Shown here: piece after piece, positions 19,340-28,236 of the stretch
Layout: every line of letters starts with the position of its first letter
Position numbering within the stretch: position 1 is the first letter of the stretch
Assembly: GCA_019359045.1 (NCBI GenBank)
Contig: JAHHIA010000001.1
Span: forward strand, 558,001 to 622,000
Direction of reading: 5' to 3'
Origin: Scytolyngbya sp. HA4215-MV1
GTDB taxonomy: Bacteria > Cyanobacteriota > Cyanobacteriia > Leptolyngbyales > Leptolyngbyaceae
Length of the DNA: 64,000 nt
Program-made: the position numbers and the translations under genes
Notes under the pieces: model-generated
Seen by the model: only the letters and a program-made list of their open reading frames with translations
Databases searched by the model: none
What the model was told of the DNA's origin: nothing

Positions 19340-19572
19340 GATGCCAGTTTGTGAATGCTTTTAACCTGGCTGAGACGAGCGGCAAACAGCAGAACGGCAA
19401 GAATATCGTCCGATTCGAGATCCTCATAGTCAGCAAGAATTTCTTCAGTCGTCATGCCGGAACTCAGGAGTTCAAGAATAAATTCGACAGGGTAGCGTAA
19501 ACCGCGAATGCAGGGCTTCCCGTGACATATCTCTGGGTTGTGCGTGATACGTTGCAATAAATCCTTTTCCAT
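19336..19572 (-). CDS. DUF433 antitoxin-like protein
   Basis: 78 residues. RITHNPEICHGKPCIRGLR and GMTTEEILADYEDL are the DUF433 signature, a winged-helix-like fold. First gene of the translationally coupled pair with the DUF5615 gene. Confidence 0.9.
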   Translation of the reverse strand: MEKDLLQRITHNPEICHGKPCIRGLRYPVEFILELLSSGMTTEEILADYEDLESDDILAVLLFAARLSQVKSIHKLAS

Positions 19573-19586
19573 ATTTGAATGCTAGC

Positions 19587-20603
19587 CTATGAATTTAGAA
19601 GGGGTAATTGAGTTTGACGTGGAGGAGATTTTCTATCTTGGCGATCTACAGTTTCAATTCCATCCCATTTTTCAACAGTTGGTTTATACCACCAATAATC
19701 TAGTATTGATGAATCAACATAGCCTTTCAACTCTTGATCTGGCCAAATGTGTAAACGGTCTATACACCCCAAATCCTCTGCCGCTGCTTCAATTGCTTCC
19801 CATTGTTTAAGAAAACAGGTTGCCCAAGCATCTTTTTCCATAATGGATTTAGCAAAGTTTAATCCGGCTGCTAGCATTCGTTTTCCGTTAGTACCACGAG
19901 CATTGATCGGTTCCCAAAAAATAACTTCTGGATTAAGGAGTAGTAGGCTGTCTAAATGTTTCTTAAAGTCGTCCTTATCCATCATTGGGGGCGTAGGAGC
20001 TACAGCAACGTATAGTCTACATCCGGCTTTAGAGCCTCTAAGCAGAGCTTGATATCGTTTAGAAGGAGGAGGAGCTTGTGGTTCAATCTGACGGCTTAGG
20101 TCATCATCTCCATACGGTAGACTCATCCCTACAGTTACATTTGGATTTGCAAGGATGTCTAGATCCGCTGTCCAAAGGAGACCTCTAGTCAAAACTCTAA
20201 CTCGTTTGTTGTGTTTCAGCAGAGTTTGAATTGCTGCACGACTAACAGTAGCAGTTTGTTGATTCTGGTAAGGATCAGTTCCAGAACATAGGAGAACAAC
20301 ACCCCTTCCAGCACTAGTCTCATGCCAAGTTCTCTTTCGACTAAGAACTGCTTCTAGCTGTTCAGGTATACCATCTCGTATAAAAAGATACTTTCCCCAA
20401 TCCATCTGGGGATTGTCTACTCCTTTTTCTTGAAGTTGAGCTTGCCTTGCTCTTATAACAGGTGTTGAGGGAACGTAACAAAACGTGCATCCGTGAAGAC
20501 AACCTGATGCTACATTAACCACATAGTCACATAACCCCTTCTTATTGAGTGCGCTTTGTTGCAGGGGATTAATGACTTTTTCAGTGCCTTTTAGAATGCT
20601 CAT
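19587..20603 (-). CDS. Radical SAM protein (spore-photoproduct-lyase-like, three-Cys motif)
   Basis: 338 residues. The [4Fe-4S] motif is CLHGCTFCYV (C-x3-C-x2-C, ~residues 35-44). Downstream features fit an SPL-like/DUF5131-type fold: CSGTDPYQNQQ, RVLTRGLLW, VGMSLPYGDDD, VAVAPTPPMMD, FWEPINARGTN. It lies head-to-head with a TcmP gene 62 bp away, the usual partner of three-Cys radical SAM proteins. The pair's substrate is unknown; DNA or RNA is suspected. Confidence 0.82.
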   Translation of the reverse strand: MSILKGTEKVINPLQQSALNKKGLCDYVVNVASGCLHGCTFCYVPSTPVIRARQAQLQEKGVDNPQMDWGKYLFIRDGIPEQLEAVLSRKRTWHETSAGRGVVLLCSGTDPYQNQQTATVSRAAIQTLLKHNKRVRVLTRGLLWTADLDILANPNVTVGMSLPYGDDDLSRQIEPQAPPPSKRYQALLRGSKAGCRLYVAVAPTPPMMDKDDFKKHLDSLLLLNPEVIFWEPINARGTNGKRMLAAGLNFAKSIMEKDAWATCFLKQWEAIEAAAEDLGCIDRLHIWPDQELKGYVDSSILDYWWYKPTVEKWDGIETVDRQDRKSPPRQTQLPLLNS

Positions 20604-20665
20604 AGTACATTTATATTAAAATTTGGCAAATCCTGCAACAGAAGAGCTTTGTAAGGAAAGTCACT

Positions 20666-21937
20666 ATGGGAGATCACGATACTTACTGGAAAGCGGACGG
20701 TAGCTATTTACCTCCTGTCAAGCCACACACAAAAGCAAAACACCAAATTTTAGCAGATTACATCAAGAACTGGGTTGTGACGCTCTGCGGCAATAACATG
20801 GGCAAGAGAAAATCCATCACGTTGATTGATGGATTTTGCGGTGGTGGAATGTATGTTGACCCGGAGAACAATAATGAATTATGGAAGGGTTCACCTATTC
20901 GCATGATAGAAATGGTTGAGCGTGGACTAGAAATTGTTAAATATGAGAAAAGTAAATTTGATTATGACTTAGATGCAAAATTTATATTCATTGATAGCAA
21001 GCCAGACCATATAGATTGCTTAAAAATTCAGATGCAACGTGCTGGACTTGAACATTACATTCACAATTCTGAAAAATGTGAATTCATTTGTGGAGAGTTT
21101 GAACCACTGGCTGAACGTTTAGTTTCTGAGGTTGGTATGAGGAAGGGGTCTTCATTTTTCTTTTTAGACCCTTTCGGGTATACCGATGTGACTATGGCAA
21201 CTATTAGGAAAATAGTTTCTTTGGGGAAATCAGAAATTATTTATACATTTATGATTGACTTCATCAGAAGATTTTTGAGCGAAAGAGAAGGATCATTAAA
21301 AAGAGCATTCACAGACATTCTGGAAGCCGAGGGCTATTTCATGCCTGCTAGTGGTTATAACATTCTTGATCAGCAAGATTACTTGCGAAATGAGACTTTA
21401 AGGCTGTTTAGGAATAAGGGAGGTGCTCGCTACGTTTACAGCTTTGCTCTACTACCGAATAGAACTATAGTTGAGTATTATCTTGTTCATTTAGCCAGTA
21501 GCCCAACCGCTCAAAGAGTAATTAAGAATGCACTTTGGGAGCATAACAATATAGAGTTGATTTATCAATTTAATCGCGGTGTAACTGGTCTTGGATTCAG
21601 TACACCGGAATATTATGAAAGAGGAACAAAGATATTCAATATAGAAGAAGAAAATGTAAGGGCTTCTATTGAAAGCTTAAACAACGAACTCATGCCTGTA
21701 ATTTACAGCCATGAGGATGGAATTCTTTTTGAAGAGCTTCATATTAAGACAATGCAAACCAATCCATCTCCTGTTAATCACTATATGAGTTATGTGGATG
21801 AGCAAAGAGATATGAGGGAAATCGAGGTGTGGAGAAACGGAAAAATTACAAAAGCTAAGCAGCTTAAGCCAGGAGATATTATTATCAAATCCAGCCAAGG
21901 TAAATTATTTGATTTCAAGAGTTTCAAGCATAAGTAG
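20666..21937 (+). CDS. tcmP: Three-Cys-motif partner protein TcmP
   Basis: 423 residues. The N-terminus HTKAKHQILADYIKNWV, TLIDGFCGGGMY and SSFFFLDPFGYTDVT match TcmP, a methyltransferase-like fold found next to three-Cys radical SAM genes. The C-terminal ~100 residues are hydrophilic. It is AT-richer than the surrounding genes, suggesting transfer. Transcribed divergently from the radical SAM gene. Confidence 0.85.
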   Translation: MGDHDTYWKADGSYLPPVKPHTKAKHQILADYIKNWVVTLCGNNMGKRKSITLIDGFCGGGMYVDPENNNELWKGSPIRMIEMVERGLEIVKYEKSKFDYDLDAKFIFIDSKPDHIDCLKIQMQRAGLEHYIHNSEKCEFICGEFEPLAERLVSEVGMRKGSSFFFLDPFGYTDVTMATIRKIVSLGKSEIIYTFMIDFIRRFLSEREGSLKRAFTDILEAEGYFMPASGYNILDQQDYLRNETLRLFRNKGGARYVYSFALLPNRTIVEYYLVHLASSPTAQRVIKNALWEHNNIELIYQFNRGVTGLGFSTPEYYERGTKIFNIEEENVRASIESLNNELMPVIYSHEDGILFEELHIKTMQTNPSPVNHYMSYVDEQRDMREIEVWRNGKITKAKQLKPGDIIIKSSQGKLFDFKSFKHK

Positions 21938-21962
21938 TATTTCCAATAATCTAATGTACTCC

Positions 21963-24071
21963 TTATAATTCTTGCTTTTTACGACAAGATTGCACCAACT
22001 TCACTCGATAAGGATCCGCATCCTTCCGCCACACGACCCGATGCCCCTTCAATTCTGCACAGTGTTCCTCCAGGCACTTCTGCCAACCCCGCCGATCGCG
22101 AATCTTTCCCAAATCATCCAATAGTCCCCAATCCGCCTCTTGCCGACTCAGCTTGGCAAACTTTTCATAGAGCGGATAGTCTGACTGCACCAGCAACTCC
22201 TTTTGATGCAATACAGGTGGGTTGTCCCCTGGGTCATAGTCTCGGTAGCTGACGTGCAGATCTTGCAGGTCAATCTGCATACTGGTACGGAGGCAGGGGT
22301 GTGGTTCGCGATCGAAGGCCGGGTAGAACAGGTAGGTGATTTTGGGTTTGCTGGTATGGAACTTGACCACAGTTGCTTCTTCAGGGCGACCAATCGTGCG
22401 AGAAGCGCAGCCTTCGTAGAGCCGGAGCAGAGGATCAAGGGCATCCAACGCAGACACATGAACCCACAGAGAGTTCGACAGCTTCTTACCGATCTCACTC
22501 GACTTACACCGTTCTGCCATCACCTCTAAATTCCCCAGGCTCAACAGCATCAAATCCGCTGCGGTACAGGCTTGCTGATAGTTACCGAATAATGCCTTGA
22601 TGTCGTGCTGAACGATAGGAGCGAGATGTCGCAGTTTGGGACGATCGCCAAAATGACTGAGCGCAAGGTAGACGAGCAAATCCTGGCGGCGTTTCTCGCT
22701 GATGGCATCCCATTCCTGAGCCTCCGTTGCCTGGAGAATCACCTGGAAGGCTCGTCGTAGCGTTCCAAATTCCGATTGCAGTGCCCCAAACTCCTGAAGT
22801 TCCTCCTCAATGGGCAACCGTCCCCGCTCCGTGAAAAATGCCATCAGGGGAGCTAGCATTTCTTTATACTGCTCAAACCGCTTGACGCTAGCTTTGACTC
22901 TAGGAGTCGTGGCACGCGATCGGAAGCGAGATGCTCGGAAGGTTTGTGCCTGTGCCTCATCCCGAAAGACCAAGTAAATGTCCAACGCAACCGGAATGGC
23001 ATCAACGCCAAGCACCTGGTCAATGTAGCTCTTGAGTTCCTCCTGGCTGTAATTCTTCTGGAACGTATTGCGGCGGGTAATCACTCCATCGCTGTATGCC
23101 ATCATGCCGCGCATCCGATCTTCAATCAGCACTTGCGCCGCGACAATTAGCACCTTTCCGGTTAACTTCCAGGCTTTGAGCAATGCCTCTCGTCGCTCTG
23201 CCGGATCTTCAATAACGTTAATGATGTAACCCAGGTTAACAATATCAGCAGACCCACAGGGAGCATCAGGACGATAGTAGGGGTCCCAACCAGAACTGGT
23301 GTAGCCGCGATCGCCGATCCGCTCCACATCTCCCCCATGCCCACAGCCGTAATCAAAGAAGGTGGTTTCAGGGGGAAATAATCCTGCCTCCAGCGCAACC
23401 CTCACAGGCTTAAAAAGCTCGTTACGGACAAGAGCAGCTTTGTGGCGATCTATTTTGGGCTGACTGATAACCGCAGTTCGGGAAGTCGGGCAAGCCAGGA
23501 CATGACCCTGAATCTCAATCCCGCAATCAGTCAGCCTTTTTGCCCAACCCTCACGAGTTCCGATCTCCCGCGATTGATTTAGTAACCCCAGAGCTTCTTC
23601 CTGGCGTGTCAGTTCTGCAAAGGGTTGGTACAGAGGGTAGTCTGAGGTGACAAAGGTTTCCTTCCGGTGCAGAACGGGCGGATTATCTGTGTAGTTATAG
23701 TTCCGCACACCCACCTGCGAAGTTACCAGGTCAACCTGAACACTCCATTGCAGCGCAGGGTGGGCATCGGTATCAAAATCAGGGTAGGACAGGTAGGATA
23801 CCCTGGGCTGGTCGGTGCTGAACTTGACGAGGGTAGCCCCCTCCAGCTTCTTCAGGTGTTGACGTGCCAAATTTTCGTAATCTTGTAGCGATCGCTCCAA
23901 GGCAGGGAGGGCAGAGATATGAACGTAAAGGGCACCAGGGAGGCGTTTGCCAGTTTGACTGCAATCGCAGCACCTGACAATCTCAGCAAATTGCTGAGGA
24001 ATCGACTTTGAGGCGTACGTTGCTGACTCTACGCTGTCCATAAAGCTCACCCAGTCGCTTAAAAACAGCAT
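21963..24071 (-). CDS. DNA phosphorothioation-associated methyltransferase with duplicated flanking domain
   Basis: 702 residues (an internal ATG at 24041 is an alternative start). A class I SAM motif FFDYGCGHGGDVERI sits at ~238-252. The N-terminal segment (~25-190: KRLPGALYVHISALPALE, TDNPPVLHRKETFVTSDYPL) recurs degenerately at the C-terminus (~500-690: KKLSNSLWVHVSALDALD, GDNPPVLHQKELLVQSDYPL). So the methyltransferase core is flanked by two copies of one domain. The family is found beside dnd genes; its target is not established. It is divergent from the dndC-like gene. Confidence 0.82.
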   Translation of the reverse strand: MLFLSDWVSFMDSVESATYASKSIPQQFAEIVRCCDCSQTGKRLPGALYVHISALPALERSLQDYENLARQHLKKLEGATLVKFSTDQPRVSYLSYPDFDTDAHPALQWSVQVDLVTSQVGVRNYNYTDNPPVLHRKETFVTSDYPLYQPFAELTRQEEALGLLNQSREIGTREGWAKRLTDCGIEIQGHVLACPTSRTAVISQPKIDRHKAALVRNELFKPVRVALEAGLFPPETTFFDYGCGHGGDVERIGDRGYTSSGWDPYYRPDAPCGSADIVNLGYIINVIEDPAERREALLKAWKLTGKVLIVAAQVLIEDRMRGMMAYSDGVITRRNTFQKNYSQEELKSYIDQVLGVDAIPVALDIYLVFRDEAQAQTFRASRFRSRATTPRVKASVKRFEQYKEMLAPLMAFFTERGRLPIEEELQEFGALQSEFGTLRRAFQVILQATEAQEWDAISEKRRQDLLVYLALSHFGDRPKLRHLAPIVQHDIKALFGNYQQACTAADLMLLSLGNLEVMAERCKSSEIGKKLSNSLWVHVSALDALDPLLRLYEGCASRTIGRPEEATVVKFHTSKPKITYLFYPAFDREPHPCLRTSMQIDLQDLHVSYRDYDPGDNPPVLHQKELLVQSDYPLYEKFAKLSRQEADWGLLDDLGKIRDRRGWQKCLEEHCAELKGHRVVWRKDADPYRVKLVQSCRKKQEL

Positions 24072-24244
24072 ATGGCATTCATCAATGTGAGGAGCAAAAC
24101 GATTTTAAGTACGGCTATACTAAAGCAAGCTCTTGACGATCAGCTAGCGCTTAAGCTCCTACATCCAGATTTCTGAACTCCATATCTAGTGCAAAGCCCT
24201 AAATGTTTGCTATTGCTAGGAGCCAGTGGAAAACGAAAGCGTGA

Positions 24245-25279
24245 TTGATGAGAACCCTGAGCCTGTTTGAGGAGGAGCGCCTAACTCTGCCGAAAAGCAT
24301 CGAGCTGTCGGTAGAGTCGCTGCGTCATTACGGCTCTCTTTACAAACACTGGGTCGTTAGCTTTTCTGGAGGCAAAGATTCCTCCGCCACAGTCACCCTA
24401 ATCGCGGATTTGATTAAAAAAGGCTCTATTCTAGAACCAGAAAGCCTGACTATTCTCTATGCTGATACTCGTCAAGAGCTTCCCCCCCTTCACGCGGCAG
24501 CACTAGGCATTTTAGAGGAACTTCGGCAGCGAGGGTTTGATGCTCGTGTTGTACAACCAGAATTAGACCACCGCTTCTTCGTCTACATGTTAGGACGCGG
24601 AGTTCCGCCCCCATCCAACACCTTTCGCTGGTGTACGCCGAAGCTCAAACTAATGAGCATTGAGCGTGAGCTAGAAGCCTTGCGGCAGGAACGGGGTGAA
24701 AAGTTCCTGATGCTAACAGGGGTCAGAATTGGGGAGAGCGCTGCTCGTGACCAGCGAATTGCGGTTAGCTGTACAAAGGATGGCGGAGAGTGTGGGCAGG
24801 GGTGGTTTCAGCATACTTCCTCTGAAGCAGTATCAGATATTTTGGCTCCCATTTTGCATTGGCGAGTATGCCATGTTTGGGACTGGTTGCTACAAGCCGA
24901 TTTGGAATTAGGATTTCCAACGTTTGAAATCGCTAGGATCTATGGGCAAGAGGTGAGTGATGGAGAAGAACCCCTTAATGCAAGGACAGGTTGTATTGGC
25001 TGTCCATTAGTTGAACGCGATGCAGCATTGGAACGCATTATTCGGCAACCACAATGGACATACCTCGCTCCGCTACAGAAGCTTCGCCCCCTATATTGGG
25101 AGATTCGGAAACCTCAGTATCGCTTACGCAAACATGGGGAATTTAAGAAGGATGGTTCTTTAGCATCGAAGCAAAATCGATTGGGGCCGCTACATATTGA
25201 GGCTCGTCTTCAAATTCTGGAGCAGGTACTACAAATTCAAGATGAGGTAAGTAGGCAGGCGAGATTAAACGTAATATAG
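24245..25279 (+). CDS. dndC: DndC-like PP-loop sulfurtransferase (PAPS reductase family), short form
   Basis: 344 residues. PP-loop SFSGGKDSSA (~39-48), TRQELPP, NTFRWCTPKLK, GVRIGESAARDQR, and two Cys in RTGCIGCPLV plus one in GGECGQG, a likely Fe-S site as in DndC. In Dnd systems this protein activates sulfur for backbone phosphorothioation. It is shorter than most DndC. The stop TAG (25277-25279) coincides with the left end of an IS630 element. dndB and dndE are absent here; a dndD remnant lies at 27108. Confidence 0.75.
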   Translation: MMRTLSLFEEERLTLPKSIELSVESLRHYGSLYKHWVVSFSGGKDSSATVTLIADLIKKGSILEPESLTILYADTRQELPPLHAAALGILEELRQRGFDARVVQPELDHRFFVYMLGRGVPPPSNTFRWCTPKLKLMSIERELEALRQERGEKFLMLTGVRIGESAARDQRIAVSCTKDGGECGQGWFQHTSSEAVSDILAPILHWRVCHVWDWLLQADLELGFPTFEIARIYGQEVSDGEEPLNARTGCIGCPLVERDAALERIIRQPQWTYLAPLQKLRPLYWEIRKPQYRLRKHGEFKKDGSLASKQNRLGPLHIEARLQILEQVLQIQDEVSRQARLNVI

Positions 25280-26373
25280 GAGAGATGGTAAAACCTATAT
25301 CTTGCTTGAACCAATGTCCGCCCCTTTACGTATTGTTCTCAGCGAGGAGTCAGACCGGACTCTGCAAGAATTACGAGTTGCACCCAGGGTAGCGCAGCAC
25401 ATCAAAGACCGTGCTCATATGGTGCGACTGAATGCACAAGGTTGGAACGTGCCCGCAATTGCCGAGATCTTCCAATGTCGGGAGCAGACCGTGCGAGAAA
25501 CCCTCAAGCGGTGGGAGAAGGGTGGCTTAGGGGGATTATGGGATACCCGTGGACGAGGCATGAAACGGCGCTGGGATGAGGCAGACCTTTTGTATCTAGA
25601 AGACCATTTAGAGCAGGACCAACGCACCTACAACAGTGCTCAATTATCCACCCTGTTGGAGCAAGAGCGAGGCGTAAAACTGAGCGCAGACCGGATACGC
25701 CGGATTCTGCAAAAAAGGGGTTCCACTGGAAGCGAACCCGCCACCGCCAGCAGCGCAATCGGGACCCAGTGTACCAAGGGCGCAAGCAAGCCGACCTCGA
25801 CACGCTAGAGTTGGCGGCACAAGAAGGGCATATCGACCTGAAGTACCTGGATGAAGCAGGGTTCTGTTTGTATAGTCCTGTCAGCTACAGCTACAGTCGG
25901 GTTGGCACTCAAAAACAGTTAGACCAAGTGCCGACGCGCGGCAATCGCATCAGCATTTTAGGACTGTGGCAACCAGACAACACCTTTGAGTATGCGCTTG
26001 CCCAAGGAGGGTTTAATGGCGAGAGTTATCTCAAAGTGATGGACTGGATGGCCCAAAAAGCAGCCCTGTCGTTGGCCCAAACCGGACGCTTGACGGTTGT
26101 GGTGCAAGATAACTGTCCAATTCACAAGCGTGATATCGTGCGGCAACACTGGCAGCGCTGGCAGGAGAAAGGTCTATTGCTGTTCTTTTTACCGCCCTAT
26201 AGTGCTCAAATGAATCGGATTGAGGACCAGTGGCATCAACTCAAAACCCATGAGATCGCAGGGCAGATATTTGAAGATGAGTATGATTTAGCTATGGCAG
26301 TGATCAAAGGCATGGAAACACGAAGTTAAACAGGAGGATATACGCTTGAGCATTTTCGGTTTAATTCCGCCTA
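25277..26373 (+). mobile_element. IS630-family insertion sequence
   Basis: Bounded by imperfect inverted ends, TAGGAGAGATGGTAAAACC (25277-25295) and its relative reading TAGGCGGAATTAAACC on the complement (26358-26373). TA flanks both ends, as expected for IS630 TA target use. Encodes one frameshifted transposase. The end positions are my best reading and could shift by a few bases. Confidence 0.65.
25302..26329 (+). CDS. IS630 transposase, two frames joined by a -1 frameshift
   Basis: The 5' frame (25302-25808) is a helix-turn-helix domain (NVPAIAEIFQCREQTVRETLKRW split over two helices). The 3' frame (25769-26329) is the DDE domain with Asp in KYLDEAGF, Asp in VVQDNCPIH and Glu in NRIEDQWH. 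At the slippery run aaaaaagggg (25711-25720) a -1 shift gives RILQKKGFHWKRTRHRQQRN and joins the two halves exactly as in full-length IS630 transposases. This is probably programmed rather than decay. Confidence 0.85.
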
Positions 26374-26405
26374 GCTACTTATATACTTTGTGGACTCCTC
26401 ATCAG

Positions 26406-27008
26406 TCAGGGCATTAGATCGTCCAACCGAAGCTTTAGTTCAGGTAACAATGCTGAAGAGATAGGTTCTCCCGATCGATATTGTTGCTGACGATATTCAC
26501 CATTAACCAATTGGCAAACTGTAAATGTGGGTTGTTTCGGCTTTCCGATAAAAGCAATTCCGCCTAAACCTCGAAAATCTACAATCCAATATTCAGGAAT
26601 TCCCAATAGAGAATACTCCTCTACTTTGCGAGCATAATCATCCTGCCAGTTGGTGCTAACGACTTCTGCCACCAACCGAATTGCTTTACCACGGGTTAAA
26701 ATAGGCTGCTTCTCCCACAGCGGCTCTTCCACCAAATCCGCTTCATCCAGCACAATCACATCAGGCCGCAGGGCAGTTGCTTCAGTATCCGGTGGGCGAA
26801 TCAAGCAATTTTTGGGAATCGTCCAGGATAGATTCAACCGTAAAATTTCAACAAATAACCGCCCTGCTAATTTTCCTGAAGTTGACTCATGCGGTCCTGT
26901 TGGCTCCATATCGCGTAGTTCACCATCGATCAGTTCATAGCGGGAGTCATTACCATATTGCTGCGAAAAGTCATCAAAAGAGAGGAGTTTAGAAGATATA
27001 TAGGTCAT
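26406..27008 (-). CDS. Uma2-family (PD-(D/E)XK-like) putative endonuclease
   Basis: 200 residues, typical length. Motifs: YELIDGELRDMEP, ALRPDVIVLDEADL, LVAEVVSTNWQDDYARKVEEY and GIPEYWIVDFRG, which hold the acidic and Lys residues of the restriction-like fold. Its ATG overlaps the stop of a 37-residue upstream ORF (ATGA). Very common in cyanobacteria; function is not established. Confidence 0.9.
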   Translation of the reverse strand: MTYISSKLLSFDDFSQQYGNDSRYELIDGELRDMEPTGPHESTSGKLAGRLFVEILRLNLSWTIPKNCLIRPPDTEATALRPDVIVLDEADLVEEPLWEKQPILTRGKAIRLVAEVVSTNWQDDYARKVEEYSLLGIPEYWIVDFRGLGGIAFIGKPKQPTFTVCQLVNGEYRQQQYRSGEPISSALLPELKLRLDDLMP

Positions 27009-27118
27009 AATTTACGCTCTGCTTCCTTTTGCACCAACGCTACAAAATCAAGCACCTTCTGCTGCTTACTACTAGGTAAAGTCCTTAGCTTCTCTAAAAC
27101 GGCTTGCTCAATGCTCAT
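27005..27118 (-). CDS. 37-residue DUF2281-like small protein upstream of Uma2
   Basis: Sequence starts MSIEQAVLEKLRTLPSSKQ and ends KEAERKL. The leading helix resembles DUF2281/antitoxin-like N-termini often paired with Uma2 or PIN genes in cyanobacteria. Stop TGA (27005-27007) overlaps the Uma2 ATG (27006-27008), and its own start lies inside the last codons of the dndD remnant. Confidence 0.6.
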   Translation of the reverse strand: MSIEQAVLEKLRTLPSSKQQKVLDFVALVQKEAERKL

Positions 27119-27713
27119 GGCTCACCTCCAAAATCTCAGTATATTCAAACTCATTCGGGCTTTGCCTGAGCAATGGATACATTTGCCCGTAACGTTTGAT
27201 TGATGCTTCCTCACAATCTGGCTTTGGCGAATTAAACGTCAACACATACTCCCTGCCAATCCGAGACTGCATCTCCTGCTCCACTTCCCCTCGCCACTGA
27301 GTTTGAGATGCCATCACCACTAACTGATTTGCTAACAACGGAACCAACCTTGCCACCTGCCTCCGGTAAATCTCATCCAGGTTGCCAAAGGGTGAATCCA
27401 TCACAACTGGGAAAGTGCTGCTATCCGGTTCCATTACCAGCCCTGCCTTGCTCCACTGGCGCACTCGATCGATCGCACTACCAATAAACGACAAACTGAG
27501 GATTTGATTCTCCCCAGTTGAGGCTCCCACCAGTACATCCTACCCACCCGCAACTTCAACCAAGCTCAGCTCATAGCGATCGCTCAACCGTGGCAAGTAT
27601 GCCTTGAACGAAATCTGCCCATACAGCTCCTCAATCTGCTGCTCCAACTGCTTGCGAAACACCTCATCCCGGTTTTCCTTAACCAGTTTCAGACGGTCAA
27701 TCTGATATCTCAT
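27108..27713 (-). pseudogene. dndD: dndD C-terminal remnant with in-frame stop
   Basis: Reads MRYQIDRLKLVKENRDEVF...RYELSLVEVAGG-stop-DVLVGASTGENQILSLSFIG... and on to VVMDSPFGNLDEIYRRQVA. The TAG at 27540-27542 is in frame between the two parts. The second part holds the SMC-type signature/Walker B region of DndD-like ATPases (GENQILSLSFIG; VVMDSPFGNLD). The N-terminal P-loop and coiled coil are absent: sequence homology ends where an IS1-like remnant begins. Non-functional by appearance. Confidence 0.75.
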
Positions 27714-27744
27714 AATTCTCCATTGAGAATGATCCTGACGATTT

Positions 27745-28139
27745 TCACTTACGGCACTTCTGAATCCGTTGAGTAAACAATGAAATTAACTTGTTTGCCT
27801 TGTTATCCACAAAGGACCACAGTTCGTCACATTGGATCATGAGTCTCCCCTTTTTTTGGGTGTCACCTGCACTTGGCGGGGCACCTTCCCATATTTCTCG
27901 TTGACGTAAGTTTGGAGCCATTGTTCAGAAACCTGGGTAGCACGGGCAATCCCAGCTAAAGAGATCTGTTCTAACAGCAAGCGGTCAATCAGTGCCCTTG
28001 TTGCTTGGTCGATGACTTTTTTAGTAGGTTGTTCGATGAACTGTCGTCCGCAGTCATGGCATTTGAATCGTTGTTTACCATTGTGGATGCGACCGTTCTT
28101 CACCGTTTTGGCGGAGTCACAAAGGGGGCAGGCAGGCAT
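27745..28139 (-). pseudogene. IS1-like transposase remnant (InsA plus truncated InsB)
   Basis: First frame (27837-28139, 100 residues): zinc ribbon CPLCDSAKTVKNG...CHDCGRQF and an HTH, as in InsA. A second frame starts with an overlapping ATGA at 27837-27840 and reads CDELWSFVDNKANK before homology is lost and it ends at 27745. A run of seven A then GGGG on the minus strand (27847-27857) could be the IS1 frameshift site. The catalytic DDE part is missing. Confidence 0.72.
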
Positions 28140-28236
28140 GGTAGGAGAACAGCAAGAACTCTACTTCTCCATCATTACATCTTGAGCACTACCAGAAATA
28201 CACCTAGTTTTCCTTTGGAGGATAAACTTATGGCAC

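Noticed and set aside
28141-28236. Possible CRISPR leader on the low-coordinate side
   Set aside because: Repeat orientation (3' ACTGAAAC on the minus strand) and the cas2 remnant place the leader on the other side; this stretch belongs to the IS1 remnant flank.
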